Shown: positions 42,275-54,030 of the stretch, piece by piece
Layout of the letters: each line of letters begins with the position of its first letter
How positions within the stretch are numbered: position 1 is the stretch's first letter
Assembly (NCBI RefSeq): GCF_035582795.1
Contig: NC_134365.1
Location: 222,597,887 to 222,661,886, forward strand
DNA: 64,000 nucleotides
Direction of reading: 5' to 3'
Source of the DNA: Mycteria americana
Lineage: Eukaryota > Chordata > Aves > Ciconiiformes > Ciconiidae
Notes under the pieces: model-generated
What the model saw: only the letters and a program-made list of their open reading frames with translations
Databases searched by the model: none
What the model was told of the DNA's origin: nothing
Program-made: the position numbers and the translations under genes

Positions 42275-43062
42275 TGTGATGGTGTGCTTCCCCTGACCTT
42301 TATCTCCGGTAACCCTGCTCAGGTGATAACCACCAGTGATGGTCGTAATGGATGCATCTGGTCATGATGGCTGTATCCAGCTCAAAGTGGATTCGGGAGA
42401 CAGATAACAACACAATAGCCAAGGGCTACAGTGCAATGTGCCCACCGAAGAAACTAAAATCTGTGGTCAGTGTGCAAATATGACTATGAGTCAATCATCT
42501 TACCCCCCCCCATAAGTAGCGAGCAGCCCGAGAGCCCTTTGAGCTCTCCTGCACGGCAGCGGGCTGCACGCCAGCATCTCCCCTTGAGCAGGGACGCCTC
42601 TCAAGGTTACTCCTCGAGGTTGAGAGATTCCTTGCCGCAACAGATCCTCGGTAAGGGACTAACAGCATGCGAAACTTTGAAACTTTAGCTAAGTGATATA
42701 AGGGATTGATTGTGCATATATAATATATCCTTTAGATATATATCCTTTATATCCTTTAGATATAAACCATTGACCAAGTCTGGGACTAGGATTGGGTCTA
42801 GCTGCACCCAGACTTCTCTCTGAGAAGGAGTTTAGAACGCAAGGGGGTCCTTTTCTGAACCTCGTGACTCAACAGGAGGGTCTCCCTGACAGTTTTGCCT
42901 GACCCTGTCCTCTACACAGTCAATAATCAAGTGTACCTTGCCATTGAATCTTGTTAAATCACCGTCACACTGAACTTTGTTAACTCCCTGTTCTATATCA
43001 ATAAACTATATTTTTGCTTCTCTCTTATGAGTGAAGTGCACTGTCACTCCGAATCTGTGACA
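42275..43062 (+). mobile_element. Solo LTR of an avian endogenous retrovirus, ERVL-like
   Basis: A 788-bp segment starts TGTGATGG and ends CTGTGACA. It is flanked by a perfect 5-bp duplication GGTGC (42270-42274 and 43063-43067). It has an A/T-rich TATA-like stretch near 42715-42770 and AATAAA at 43000-43005 followed by a short R/U5-like part, so its sense is the + strand. No internal retroviral genes adjoin it. The exact family is not assigned; it is a solo-LTR fossil of intermediate age just upstream of the 43.5 kb receptor pseudogene. Confidence 0.8.
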
Positions 43063-43486
43063 GGTGCCAATTGTTGAGCTAAGGTTTTTGTAAAATAATG
43101 ATATGACACAGGTAGATTTTTCAAATCTCCCATATTTAGTATGCACAGAACTATTTTTATAAGCAGCATACTCTCTCTGAAAACTACATTACAAGGCCGC
43201 AGCTCATGTGATGCAGAGAAGGAGAACCCCAAAATGAGCTGCTGTATAGATGTCTTCTGTGTATGACCTTACCTTAAGATAACTGAACGCCCATCTGCTG
43301 GGCTCTCCAGGAACTGAAGTTTGTGGCGTCTGGTCCATGTCCCTGTTTGACATCTGTGTTCTTTCAGCTTTGGTTTCACATCTGCCACATTTACATGTGT
43401 TTGCTATGTCCTCTTAGACTTGCTACTTTGATTTCTTTGATATTTCTTTTTCACTGCAGGCCATCTCTGGTACATCGCGTCTCTCA

Positions 43487-44450
43487 AGAAGTCCACCTCC
43501 ACATCAGTCACATTTATCCTTACAGGCATCTGAGGGCTGGAAACTGTCAGCGTCTGGCTCTCTCCCCTTCACCTCCATTTGTGTTGTGCCACTTCTGGGG
43601 AACATCACAATCCTGTTTGTTACCAGGACTGATCCAAGCCCATGTACCAATTCCTCTCCATGCTGGCCACCACCAGTTTGTGTTTGTCTCTGTCTACAAT
43701 GCCAACTGTGATGAGTGTATTCTGGTTTGATGCCAGGCAGCTTAATCTTGATATTTGTTTTGCTCAATCTTTTTTAACTCATTCATCCTCATTCTTGGAG
43801 TCCTCAGTGCTTCTGGCCATGGCCTTTGGCTGTTATGTGGCCATCTGCTACCCACAGAAATACTCCTCCATCCTCACCAGTGCCAGAACAGGCAGGATCG
43901 GGCTGGCTGCCCTGTGCAGATGTGCCTTACCAACTGTCCCCCCATTTGTGGAGTTAAAAGGATTGCCCTTCTGCCAGTCCCATGTGCCCTCCCACGCCTA
44001 CTGTCTGCATCTGGACCCGATCAAGCTGGTGTGTGCAGACATCACGTTCAATAACTGGTATGGCTTCGCTTCAGCCAGTCTCTTTCTGACCTTAGTCCGC
44101 ATCCTCGCCTTCATGCCATGTATACTGATTGCTAGGGCCATTCTGAGCATCGCATCCCAGAGGGAGCATCTCAAGCTTTGAACAACTGCCTGTCCCGTAT
44201 CCTGGCAGCCCTGATCCTGTACGTCCCCATGGTCGGCTTGTCCGTGGTTCACTGGTATGGCCAGCATGCTTGCCCTCTCACTCATGTCTTCGTGGCCAAC
44301 GTCCACCTGCCGGTCCTTCCCATGCTGAACCCCATCATTTACAGCATAAAAACTAAACAGATCTGCAGGGGTGTCCTCATGGTCCTCTTGCCCAGGTATC
44401 CCTGTATGAGGCAGGGACAGGTCACAGCTGTGGGACGAGACCTGGTATGA
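43487..44450 (+). pseudogene. OR51-like olfactory receptor pseudogene
   Basis: A pyrimidine-rich acceptor (tttttcactgcag) precedes the remnant of the N-terminus, VTFILTGI, followed by an in-frame TGA at 43531. Frame changes through TM1 and a deletion removing the LHE of the PSLHEPMY motif follow. From 43642 a long clean frame runs MYQFLSMLATTSLCLSLS, CFAQSFLTHSSSFLESSVLLAMAF, GCYVAICYP (DRY lost), YCLHLDPIKLVCADITFNNWYGFAS and [16 protein letters not shown] one-base deletion at about 44175 then shifts into the TM6-TM7 frame, [29 protein letters not shown] ... [15 protein letters not shown]. It is a recently dead gene, and the sister of the 24.6 kb copy. Confidence 0.93.
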
Positions 44451-45904
44451 TGTGCCTGTGTGCCGTGGGCCAGGTCAACATCTCAAATGCACACACCTTC
44501 CCACTGTGCATCCTCTGGGTGAAAATGCTTCCTATTTTAATGATACCCTGTGATTCATTAGGGGCTCTGCTGACTGAGTCCACGTGCAAGGATAGCTGAC
44601 AACGTCTGCTCAAGTGACCACAAAGGCCAGACAGAGATCGGAGGGGCAGTGACAAGGTGGGGAAAACCAGCCAGGCTCATTCCTCTACATCTACTGCTCC
44701 TAAGACCATGAGAGGTGAAGGGTTCAGCCATTGTCCCTGTTTGGAAACTAGAGCAATCCATCAGCAGAAACTCTCTCCAGGACACTATGCAAATCGCTAG
44801 ATTATTGCCTAAATGGGTGTAGGATTTTTGTGGGGTGCCTGCAGGAGAATTTGAGGATTGAACAAGAGAATTATGGAACTGTACAGGATTTATCACGGGA
44901 TGCTTAGAGGAAGGGCTGACAGCAGGAATTATTGGGAATTATTAAGGAATTATTAAAGGAATGTGTGTGTTTGCAGGTGTGTGCAATCCACCAGTGAACT
45001 TCTGGCCAAAGCAGGGAGCAGGGAGGGTGAGGGGTCTGGGGTCTGAGGTCTGGATCAGAGGGACCAGGAGTCTGGGAGACGGGTATAGGAGAGACTGAAG
45101 GTTGGGAGCAGCTTCCAGAGAGACCCACTGTAGTGGGGTCCCTGAGCTGCTCTCTGTAGAAACAGGTCTGAGCAATTCGTGCTGTCAGTGTGGGTTGGCC
45201 CTGGTCCACCACGTTGGGGCACGCTGAACACCAAACAGGCTCTGAAAATCCCAACCTGGAAAATCCCTGAGCCAGGGGTCAGGCTCCAGTTGGGCAGTGT
45301 TTTGACAGTGAGCTCAGGTGAAAAGGAAAAAAAAAAAAAAAAGCCGCATTTGAGGCAGTAAGACCATGTCTCAGGAGGGCAGCCAGGCAGCAAGCAGGCA
45401 CCGGGACGAGGTGGACGGGGGGAGGTCAGGAAAGTGGGGGCTGCTTTTGCACACTGACTCCTTTGGAAATGTCAAGATATTCAGGGAAATGCCAGTGCAG
45501 CGGAGATGTCAAAGAAAGGTTTGCCGACGGCGAGGGGAAGACGAAAGGGCAGCGAAGACGTCCGCAGCACTCTGAGCAGCGTGGGTGGGTGTCCTGGGGG
45601 CCAGCGCTGCCGGTGCCCCCCGGGCATCCTCCTGCAGCGGTGCTGTGCGGCGGGAGAGCGCGGCAGGCGACGTCCCTCTCGCCTCCAACTGCAGATGAGC
45701 CGCTGTTTCTCCATCCACCTGGGAGACCCAAAGTGCCCCGGGCTGGGGCAGATCTGGAAAAACCTGGCTCTGCAGGCAATTTTCTGGGGTGTGGAAGGAG
45801 AAGGTCAGTGAATCTGGCCGTGTTAGAGGTTGTGCTTTGGTTTGTGCACCCTTCTGAAAGGATGGGATGATCGCTGGAGACCTTGCAGGACAACAAATTC
45901 TAAG
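44451..45904. other. Intergenic; contains an LTR-like repeat
   Basis: A diverged repeat is at 44790-45110 (listed separately). A CpG-rich segment lies at about 45520-45700, with chance frames on both strands. No gene is supported. Confidence 0.5.
44790..45110 (+). repeat. Diverged repeat related to that at 4.4 kb
   Basis: ATGGAACTGTACAGGATTTA and CACGGGATGCTTAGAGG align with the 4455-4510 text. Downstream GGGGTCTGGGGTCTGAGG runs parallel the GTCTAGGGTCTAGG runs near 4830. It may be an old LTR or duplicated receptor 3' flank. Confidence 0.35.
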
Positions 45905-46110
45905 GGTTGAGTATTTTCAGCAATTTCTCCCAGATCTGATTGGTTTTCTTCCCAGAAACGGTGGGGCTTAGTGCAGGTGGAAGCTGCACACACAGGTTGT
46001 CCAGGAAAATGTGAACAGGCTGAGGAACGTCGTGCCCAGACTGATGGGTTGAAAAGGAGAAGGCGGCTGGTCTTCAAAAGACGGCTGTGACCCAGGTCAT
46101 TGGATACGCA
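45905..46110 (-). pseudogene. OR52-like receptor 3' fragment
   Basis: On the - strand, PAAFSFSTHQSGHDVPQPVHIFLDNLC corresponds to [27 protein letters not shown] of the intact OR52-like gene. It is followed by LPPALSPTVSG and NQIWEKLLKI. Only the TM6 end to the C-terminus is recognisable; upstream sequence (46.1-46.3 kb) is ambiguous. The fragment is nearly identical to the one at 52.74 kb in the region of 45927-46047. Confidence 0.8.
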
Positions 46111-47059
46111 AAGTTCTGGGGATGCTGTTAGAGCTGAGGATGAGGCCGGCAGCACGGAGGGGATGATGCACGCAGTCTTGGGCAGGCTGCACGCCACAGG
46201 GATCGCCAGGAGCGGAGCCACGGAGGCAGCCAGGACTGGTGCGTGCCGGAGCAGGAGGGGATGGAGAGCCGGGGGGGGGGAGGGGGCAGCTGCAAGTAGA
46301 GAGGGAGAATTTGGTAGCAAGATGAAGAGAAACTGTTTGGTCTCAGCCCTGTCCCAAAATACCTTTCACTCCCCTGTGATATTCGACTTTTGTCCAGGGC
46401 TTACGGCTTTGCCCAAACAAGAGCTCTACAGGCATGTACAGGAATATTAGATTTCCCATGGTGTCCATGGTAATTATTTCAAGGAAAGAAGCAGTGCCAC
46501 TGAACAGGACTGCAACTTTTTAAAGATCTTTATTCTGTAGGGTTTTTATTTGCTTTTTTGTTTGCTTGTTTGTTTTTTGTAGTTGAAAGCACTAGACTTC
46601 AGCAAAGTGGACTTGGTAAAACTGAGATAGCAATATCTCATGAGGAAAATGTCTGGGACAATATTTTTCAGGAAGCTATGCAGTTCATTAAAGATGTGAT
46701 AAAAAAAGCATTTTTTCCCAAACCCCATCATTAGAATGAATAAGCAAGAAGGGCACTAAAACTTATCATGCATAAATCACCACCTTTGCAGTGATCCCTA
46801 GCATGAGAAAAAAAAACATGAGCTTTTGAGCTTAGTCAAACTAGTAATGATTTACAGAAAGAAATAGCAAGAGCATATAAAGCAAAAACTGAAAGGAAGG
46901 AGAAGGCAAAAGGCAATTTGCATTTAGACACATAGGTTAATGTAAGAACTGCTTTGTTATTCAAATGCTAGGGAAGCATATTGAATGATGAATTATATGA
47001 ACATGCATGATATTTATTATTTTTTTTTAATCATAAACTATTTTTCCCTGAAATAGTCT

Positions 47060-47760
47060 AACATCAGCAGCAACGTAAGAAATCAGGGGAAACAGGGGAA
47101 AAGAAGTTAAAAAGTTAAGAAAACAGATGGCTTTAAATGACAAGGGCAGTTTAAGGGCAGGGTGACGTTCCCCTTACAGTACTGAGAGAGGGGGCAGGAG
47201 CAGTCCAAAGGCTGTTGGCAGATATCTTTGGGAATGAACAGAAGATAAATGAGACAGAAAACCAGGCTGGAAGAAGGTAACCCCCGGGCCTGACTTCAGA
47301 AAGGTGGAAAAGGGTAAAGAAGCAATAGGGAATTAGAAACCAGTCAGATTAACATCTATTTCCTGAAAAATACTGAAATAGACAAACCAAATATTTGTGG
47401 AGCACGCATGGCATATCAAGGAAATAAGTAGCAGTGACCGTGAATTTCTTAGGAACAAATTGTGACAAAGCAATCTAATTTTTCCTTTAGACAGGGTAAC
47501 ATGTCTGGCTGACAGGGAAGAAACAGAAAATTAAATCTGCCTTGACTGTAATTATGCTTTTGACACATTTCACATAACATATGCAGAAACAAGAAAGGGG
47601 AGAATGATCTAAACGAAACTACCACAAAGTGAAGGCAAAACTCACTGGAAAAAAGACTTTTCAAAAAAAAATTATCAATTATTCATTGTCAAAGATGAAG
47701 CAAACAGGGATTTGAAGGAAGCTATCTTATTTCTGCAGTTATTCACTTTTTTCATTAATG
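47060..47760 (+). mobile_element. CR1 LINE fragment (reverse transcriptase region)
   Basis: The order GGAATTAGAAACCAGTCAG, ATTAACATCTATTTCCTG (the NYRPVSLTSV motif), GGAACAAATTGTGACAAAGC and GACTGTAATTATGCTTTTGA (the DFSKAFD motif) matches the CR1 reverse transcriptase upstream of the piece seen at 31.7 kb. It is strongly decayed and truncated at both ends. Confidence 0.75.
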
Positions 47761-48559
47761 AGCTTTTAAGAAAATAGAGGTTTCTTTGGGTCTGAATATA
47801 GATGTTGTCATGTCATTTTGGGTACATAGATCTTGCTTAAAAGACCTGGCCTTTAATCCGTGTATTCCATATGAATGTACCAGACTGACATTTTCTTTAT
47901 TAGTCTGCCTGGCTATTTAAAATTTTTGGTGTAACTTCAGCATCCTTCTGGTGATTGGATAGGGAGACTGCTTATTAATTCGTCAGTGAGAACAAGGCGG
48001 AAGGACTGAAAGTACAACGGGGAGAAGGCTGAAATTCAGAACTGTCCTGATGTGATGTCCTGTGATCCAATTCCACGCTGGATGTCAAACTAGAAATGCA
48101 GTTCACACCATTGGGCTGGTAGGAATGGGAGGATTTATGTCAGTAAACACCAGTATCGAACTGGTTAGTCTGGCAGTAATATTAATCTATAGGCTTTTTT
48201 ATATTATTTTTTCAAAATAGAAATAGAGTAGGCAGCACCTCTACAACAAAGCTTTGGGAAGTACCAGAGATGACAAGGCAAACATTAGTCAACAATGTCA
48301 CAGTTTGCTAAAATAAACAAGAAAATAAACCCCAAAGTGACGACTTTGTCAGAAAGTATGAGCAGGGGCGTTGTACCCAGGGCATGCGGAGTAACCTTCC
48401 CATTCTCAGCACCAAACCCACAGGTGGGGGCACCTTCTGTAAAGGAACACAAAGACCCGTTAGCAAAAGGAGAGCAACAAAATAATTGAAGGTCCACAGA
48501 ATATGAAGCATGAGGACTCCTTTCACACATGAGATTTTTTGGAGATCTATGGAGGTGCC

Positions 48560-48690
48560 ATCCAGGAATGTTAGAACAGATTTAGTAAATGTCCTTCTGG
48601 GTTGGTTTGGGTAAGCTGTTGCCTTTTAGGGTGGCAGGTGGACTACAAGATCTCTTGAGGTTCCTTCTCTTCGTACTTTTCATGTTTCTA
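48560..48690 (+). mobile_element. CR1 LINE 3' end, degraded
   Basis: GGCAGGTGGACTACAAGATC and TCTTGAGGTTCCTTCTC correspond to the CR1 end GGTTGGACTAGATGATC...GAGGTCCCTTCCAAC. It may belong to the same insertion as the 47.1 kb piece. Confidence 0.45.
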
Positions 48691-51600
48691 TCGAAAATTT
48701 AACATTAGATGTATATTCTCTACCACTGTCCTGCGCATCTCATTTTTTGGATGTGTATTTTGATATTCCTTATCTACATATAGGATAGCATCTTCTGCCT
48801 AGTGATATGTTGATCTTCACTAAGCAGTGATATGGGGGTTTGAACTCCTTGGTATTATTTCAGGAACAATAAATATTTGGGTCTTGGTAGAGACCCACCA
48901 TCACTCTTGGCCTTCCTGTATTTTCGTCAGCAAATTGCATAGGCAGATTGGATTTCTCAGCTATTAAACATAAAGGTGTATTTGTTTGTTTTTCTTGAAC
49001 ATCCTGGATTTAAGCCAGACTTTGCTCCCCATGAGCATCTCATCCGGACTCAGTGTGAGGACCTGACTGACTTTGAGCAGAAATGTTATTACGGTAATAC
49101 TGTGTGTTATTACTGCATGCACACAGAGTTTCCTGTCAGAAACCCCCATGCAGACAAGGTTTCCCCTTCTGACCCCTCTCTGTGTGAAGCCATGAAGACC
49201 CCTAAAAGCACAAATGATCAAGCAGAGAGGGGTAGTAGCTAAGTGTGATCAGAGGCTGTTATTTACATCAGCACATTTTATAGAAAGAAGGCTCTTCTGC
49301 AAGCTTCATCTTCCAACTACAACCTTTGGGCTAGTAAAAGAAATTATCTCTCTTCTGAAACAAAAGGCCGGATCAGCCACCTAACATCTGATAAAATCAC
49401 ATTTTTCAGAAAAATGCGTCATTAGTGGTTGTTGTTTGCTGGCGGTAAAAATGGCCCAGCATTAAAGCGATTAGCTTTTCAAAAAATGATACATGGCCAC
49501 TGAATCCATTGCTCCCAATAGCAAAACTGTGTCTTTCTGATGAATGAAGATGAAATAATTACTGATGTGGAAGCTATCCTTTTCTAGTGGGTGAGTCACC
49601 TTGATCTGATCACTGTCAGCGTCAGGGGCACTGCGGAGGTCAGCAATAAATGTCGTTGGGGCCCCATAAGGGTTTATTTCCCAGAATTTGGGGTAATTAC
49701 GAGGTAAGTTGGATAATAAAATCCCACATCATGCTGACCACTTGGACACAGATCATTCTTCAGCTGGATATGTCATTGCACCTGGAAGGAGAGGCAAAAA
49801 TAGCAGTTAAGCATTGAATTTGAAAGTGGTCAAAAGCAGGTTTTCTATACCCAAGGAAATGCTTTAGAAAACTCACCCCGCTATCTTAGACATCTTGCTA
49901 TCCAATATATCTTCTTTTTTCTCATCAGATTGGTTTGCTTCAGCACTGCCCGTTTCTTGACAGATGTAACACGTAGCAGGGAAACTTCTCCCTTGCTCCT
50001 GTCAACTAGCACTGGCAGCCCCCAGCCTGGCTGTCAGAGCAGATTACACCGAGCACTCAGGTTATTGAATATGGCCCAAATCTTAGTATCCCATATGCAA
50101 AACAACAGGCATTCATTGCTCCAGGAGGAGCAATACGCACTGTGACTACCCAATTCAGTTTGGGTCACAGAACAACCTTGAAGGGTATGAATTCCAGCCC
50201 AGCAAAAGTGAAGGTCTTGATTTCCAAAATGGGAATGTGGTTAAAGAGAAAAGCCTGGGAACAATGTGAATGTGCCGTGGTTTTGAGATTTTTTTTTTTC
50301 CCCTTGTGCCAGGTGCCATCTGGGATTTTCCTGGAGGTTTCCCTAGTCCTGCACACTGAGAGTCCAACTCTGCTGTGCTCCGCTTCCCAGCTTCTGCTTC
50401 TTAGAGCGGCTCTTCTCCTGGGTTATACTGGGGAGCTACTTATCCAGTCACAGCTGAACGCACCTTGGGCAGATTGTAAAAGTCACTGATTTGAACAAAC
50501 AAGCTGAAAACAGGAACAAATTCATGGTGCATTGATCCACTGACACCTACTAACTGTGCTTGGGATGCAAGAGCCAGCTTGTGAGGCTTCTGTATCATAG
50601 TGTGGCAGGTGCCGTACTCTCATTTTCCTGTCAATAAATTATGCTAGAAATAACAATCAGAGCACAAAATGGAAAAAAAACGTTTTGGGAACAAGTCACT
50701 TGTTTGGGGCCAAATGCCATAAGCCTCTCAAAGATGTCCTTCTAGTTGCATATAGTCACCTTCCTTATCCAGTGGAGAGTCAGACACTGCCAGGGCTTAC
50801 CTGGTCTGTGCTATGCATCTTAGGATGGGACAAACAATCCCTCAGCAATGCTTATTTCTCCCCCGTAACTGTAAAGGAGGCAGTTAGCCCCATGCCAGAA
50901 AAGTGATGTGGTTGATGCTGTGTTTTTAATAGAGAGGTGTCCTCTGTGCTAAGGAATGGGTATAAGATGCTAATGTCCTTCCTGTCTTGGGGAGCTGGCA
51001 CCAGCTTAAGGTGAAAAAGTTCCTAAGCATAAAAGCTACCCAAAAGAGCCACTCTGGACTGAGACCTCCAGGTCCCAAACTGCCCCATCGCTGCAGCAGG
51101 CACAGACCTACCTGGCATCTCACCTGCTCGATGTGCTTCAAATACTCAAAGGGGTGCCCAGAAGAGGCCCCATTCTGACCACTGGCAGCCTCAAAGCCAC
51201 CCTGTCTACCTCTGCTCCTTCAGCTTGAAGATGTGTCTGTCACTGTGTCTGCATGTCCATGCCTGCACGTGCACTCAGGTCCAGCCAAGACTGACCGTGC
51301 AGGCTGGAAGACACCTCGGCTCAGCCAAAATCCCCGGCGTCCGGGGAGCTGAGCTGCTGCCCGGGCACTAACGCCTGTGAGGATCTCCACTAGATCTCCT
51401 CCGGCTGCGGCTTAGGCACCCAGGGCACGTCCCCGGCAGCACAGGCGGGTTTCTGTAATCTGCAGGTGTATCTACACCCAGTGACAGGGACCCCGCGGAG
51501 GCTCGGCACCTCCTCCAGCATCCAGCCAGTCCTCAGCCTCCTGCCGCGCACCCGATCCTGAGGGCAGCCTGGGGAAACGAAGGGAAGATCTGCACGGCCT

Positions 51601-52739
51601 CTCGCAGGACACGGCGTGAGCAGACGTGAGCTCCCTGCTGTGCCACGGATGTCGTGCAAGCGTGTGCGCGGGACACCAGCGACACAGGACACGTGCCCTG
51701 CGAGGAGCGAGATCTGCAGCTGCGTTTACAGCACTGGCGCAGCTCTCACGGCAGCTTAGCACAGGCGTGGCTGAAGAGCCTTCCGGCTAGCATTTGGCAT
51801 TTTGTGACAGCAGGGAGTTCACTGCAGGCAGAGAGTGTCTCCCGAGAAGCTGGGAGCACTCAGGCAGTCCGCCCCGGTGAGATAGGTTTTGTCAGGGCTA
51901 GACTTGCCATGGTACCCAAGCTGTCTGCTTTCTTCTGTCTGTGCTGTGTAGAAGTTGCTCTCAGGCAGAAAGACACATGAACCAAGGATGCGAGGGCTCA
52001 GGGGAATGGGAATCTGAGTTTTTCATCTAGTTTCAGTCATAAGGTTCACTCATTCCTCTGCGCAAGGGACGAGATGTTTTTTCATGCAATGCATCACGCT
52101 AAACCCAAACGCTTCTCTTGTCCGCATTGCTGTGACTCCCTAACCCCAGCAGCCACGTTAATTTAACTCTGTATTTATACCCATGCTGCGGAGATCGACA
52201 CAACAGCTTGCTACCTGCTCTGCAGAGTTCAAAAGCAACCCCACCGGGGAGGGATTTCACTGGGTGAGTTTGCTTTCCCCCTGTTTCCAGCATAATGAAA
52301 AGGTCCCAGGGTGGGGGTCAAAAAGCAGTTTTCTTCGGGGTCCACGTAAGCAGGTGCACGTTCTGCAGTGGTGATATTTAACCGCTGGAAAAAGTTAGTG
52401 GAAGCATTAGGAACATGCTGAATTCTCCAGCTTTTGAGTTTTTTTAGAATTTGACTGAATAACTTTTTGGAAGATGCTTTGGAGAAAAACAAGCTGCTGG
52501 GTTCAATACAGTGTATGTTAATGGTCAGAGAGAGCATACGGGGTAATGCTCCAGCCTAGAAAGGTTTCTGGTATATACCAAATGTACTTTCTGCCTGTTT
52601 CCCTATATGACTATAAGCCAAGGTCCACTGAAAAACAGTATTGAAAGTGTCTTTGCATGGGGGCCCAGGGCTTACGTGTGGCTTTTAACAATGAAGGGAA
52701 TGGTCAAGGAAATATTTCAGGAATACTATGTTAAGGCTA

Positions 52740-52960
52740 TGTTAGTAGTATGTTAAGGAGTAGCATTTTAAGTATTCTCAGTGATTTCTCCCAGATCTGA
52801 TTGGGTTTCATCCCAGAAATGGTGGGGTTTAGTGCAGGTGGAAGCTGCACGCACAGGTTGTCCAGGAAAATGTGAACGGGCTGAGGAACGTTGTGCCCAG
52901 GCCAGGACTGGAGACCAGCAGCATGGAGGGGACAGTGTACGTGAAACGGCATATCCTCTC
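52740..52960 (-). pseudogene. OR52-like receptor 3' fragment
   Basis: On the - strand, GHNVPQPVHIFLDNLCVQLPP followed by ALNPTISGMKPNQIWEKSLRIL is the TM6-TM7 and C-terminal part of an OR52-type receptor (family: GHNIPPYIHILLANLYLLIPP, LNPIVYGVKTKQIRE). The NPIVY motif has become NPTIS. Upstream of GHNV the similarity ends abruptly. It is a close copy of the fragment at 45.9 kb. Confidence 0.82.
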
Positions 52961-53619
52961 AATGTGCTCGGACAGAAGACAGTGAGCTTGCAGGACTCTT
53001 GCTCTGACCCTTGCTTTCCACGGTCCTCTGTAGCCTTCAATAGACTTTATTTCCCGCAGCAGGGAGTCACTGACGCCTGTGGGTGCCAGTCCCCCGCTGA
53101 ACGGGTCTCAGGTGCCACCGAGCTGCAACCGCTGCTGTCAGACGGCTGCTGCACACCACCTCCGGTCCGCACCGCCGAAACACCGGAACACCGGCAGTCT
53201 GCTCCGGTGTTTGACATCTGTGCGGCTGCAGTCAGCCCCTTTTGTACCCCATCCCTTCCATTTCCCCCCACCCCATCCTCCCCAACGCCCCTTCCCCTGA
53301 GGGTTCCTTTATCGGTTTTGCACAGTCCCACAGGACCCTCAGATATCCCAAATCCTCTCATCCATCCTTTTCCACTTCTTATCAGCTACAAAGGCCAGGC
53401 TGACCCTCTCCAAAGCTGAGCTTGGAGTTTCTTAATAGCCATCAACTAGTGGCTGAAGAGTTTTGGTCTTTGCTATTGTCTCCATTATCTATCAGGTTTG
53501 TTCCACTGTGTGTTTTGTGTCTTTCCCTGTTACTTACTCTTCCCTTTGAGCTGCAAAGGTCTTGATGCGACAACCTCAATGAAGCAGATGCTCCCACCTT
53601 CCACGTACCCTCGTGGGGA

Positions 53620-54030
53620 CTAGAAGGATTTTGGGAAGAGGCAACAAAAACAACGAAAGGCCAGAATAATTTCCCTACAAGGAAGAGCTGGGTGAACCAG
53701 AACTCTCCAGTCTGGAAGAGGCATGACTGAAGGGGTGGGGAAGGGCTTGGTAAAATCTTGAGTGACTTGAAGAGGACATTCAGGTATAATTGCTCGCTGT
53801 CTCTTTTAATACAAGAACTAAGACATATTAAATAAAATAGCAGGTGGCAAATTTAAAACCAATTACAGGAGGTGTTTTTCACTCAATAGGATTAAGCTTT
53901 GGAACATTTTGTCAGAGTGAACTGCAAACGCTAAAAGTCTGCAGGGGCTCAACCGAGCAGTAAGACAAATCCACAGGAAAAGAAATCCATTAAGGGATAT
54001 TCAGCACAAAACACTGCTCTTGGTTCAGGA
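53620..54030 (+). mobile_element. CR1-family LINE 3' region fragment
   Basis: CTCTTTTAATACAAGAACTA, then AATAGCAGGTGGCAAATTTA, then GGAACATTTTGTCAGAGTG and AAAGAAATCCATTAAGGG follow the 3' region of ancient amniote CR1 elements (ACAAGAACTAGGGG...AGCAGGTGGCAGATTC...GGAACTC...AAATCCATTGAGGG). It is an old copy. Confidence 0.7.

Larger units (their letters stand above)
46111..52739. other. Intergenic, AT-rich, with CR1 fragments
   Basis: No gene is recognised in this 6.6 kb. It contains a G-run at about 46271-46284, CR1 pieces (listed separately) and a CpG-rich patch at about 51300-51750 that has no coding resemblance. Confidence 0.5.

Noticed and set aside
45426-45896. 156-residue - strand frame and overlapping + strand frames
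   Set aside because: Several frames overlap in a GC-rich segment and none shows a conserved motif. Only the adjacent OR52-like fragment is supported.
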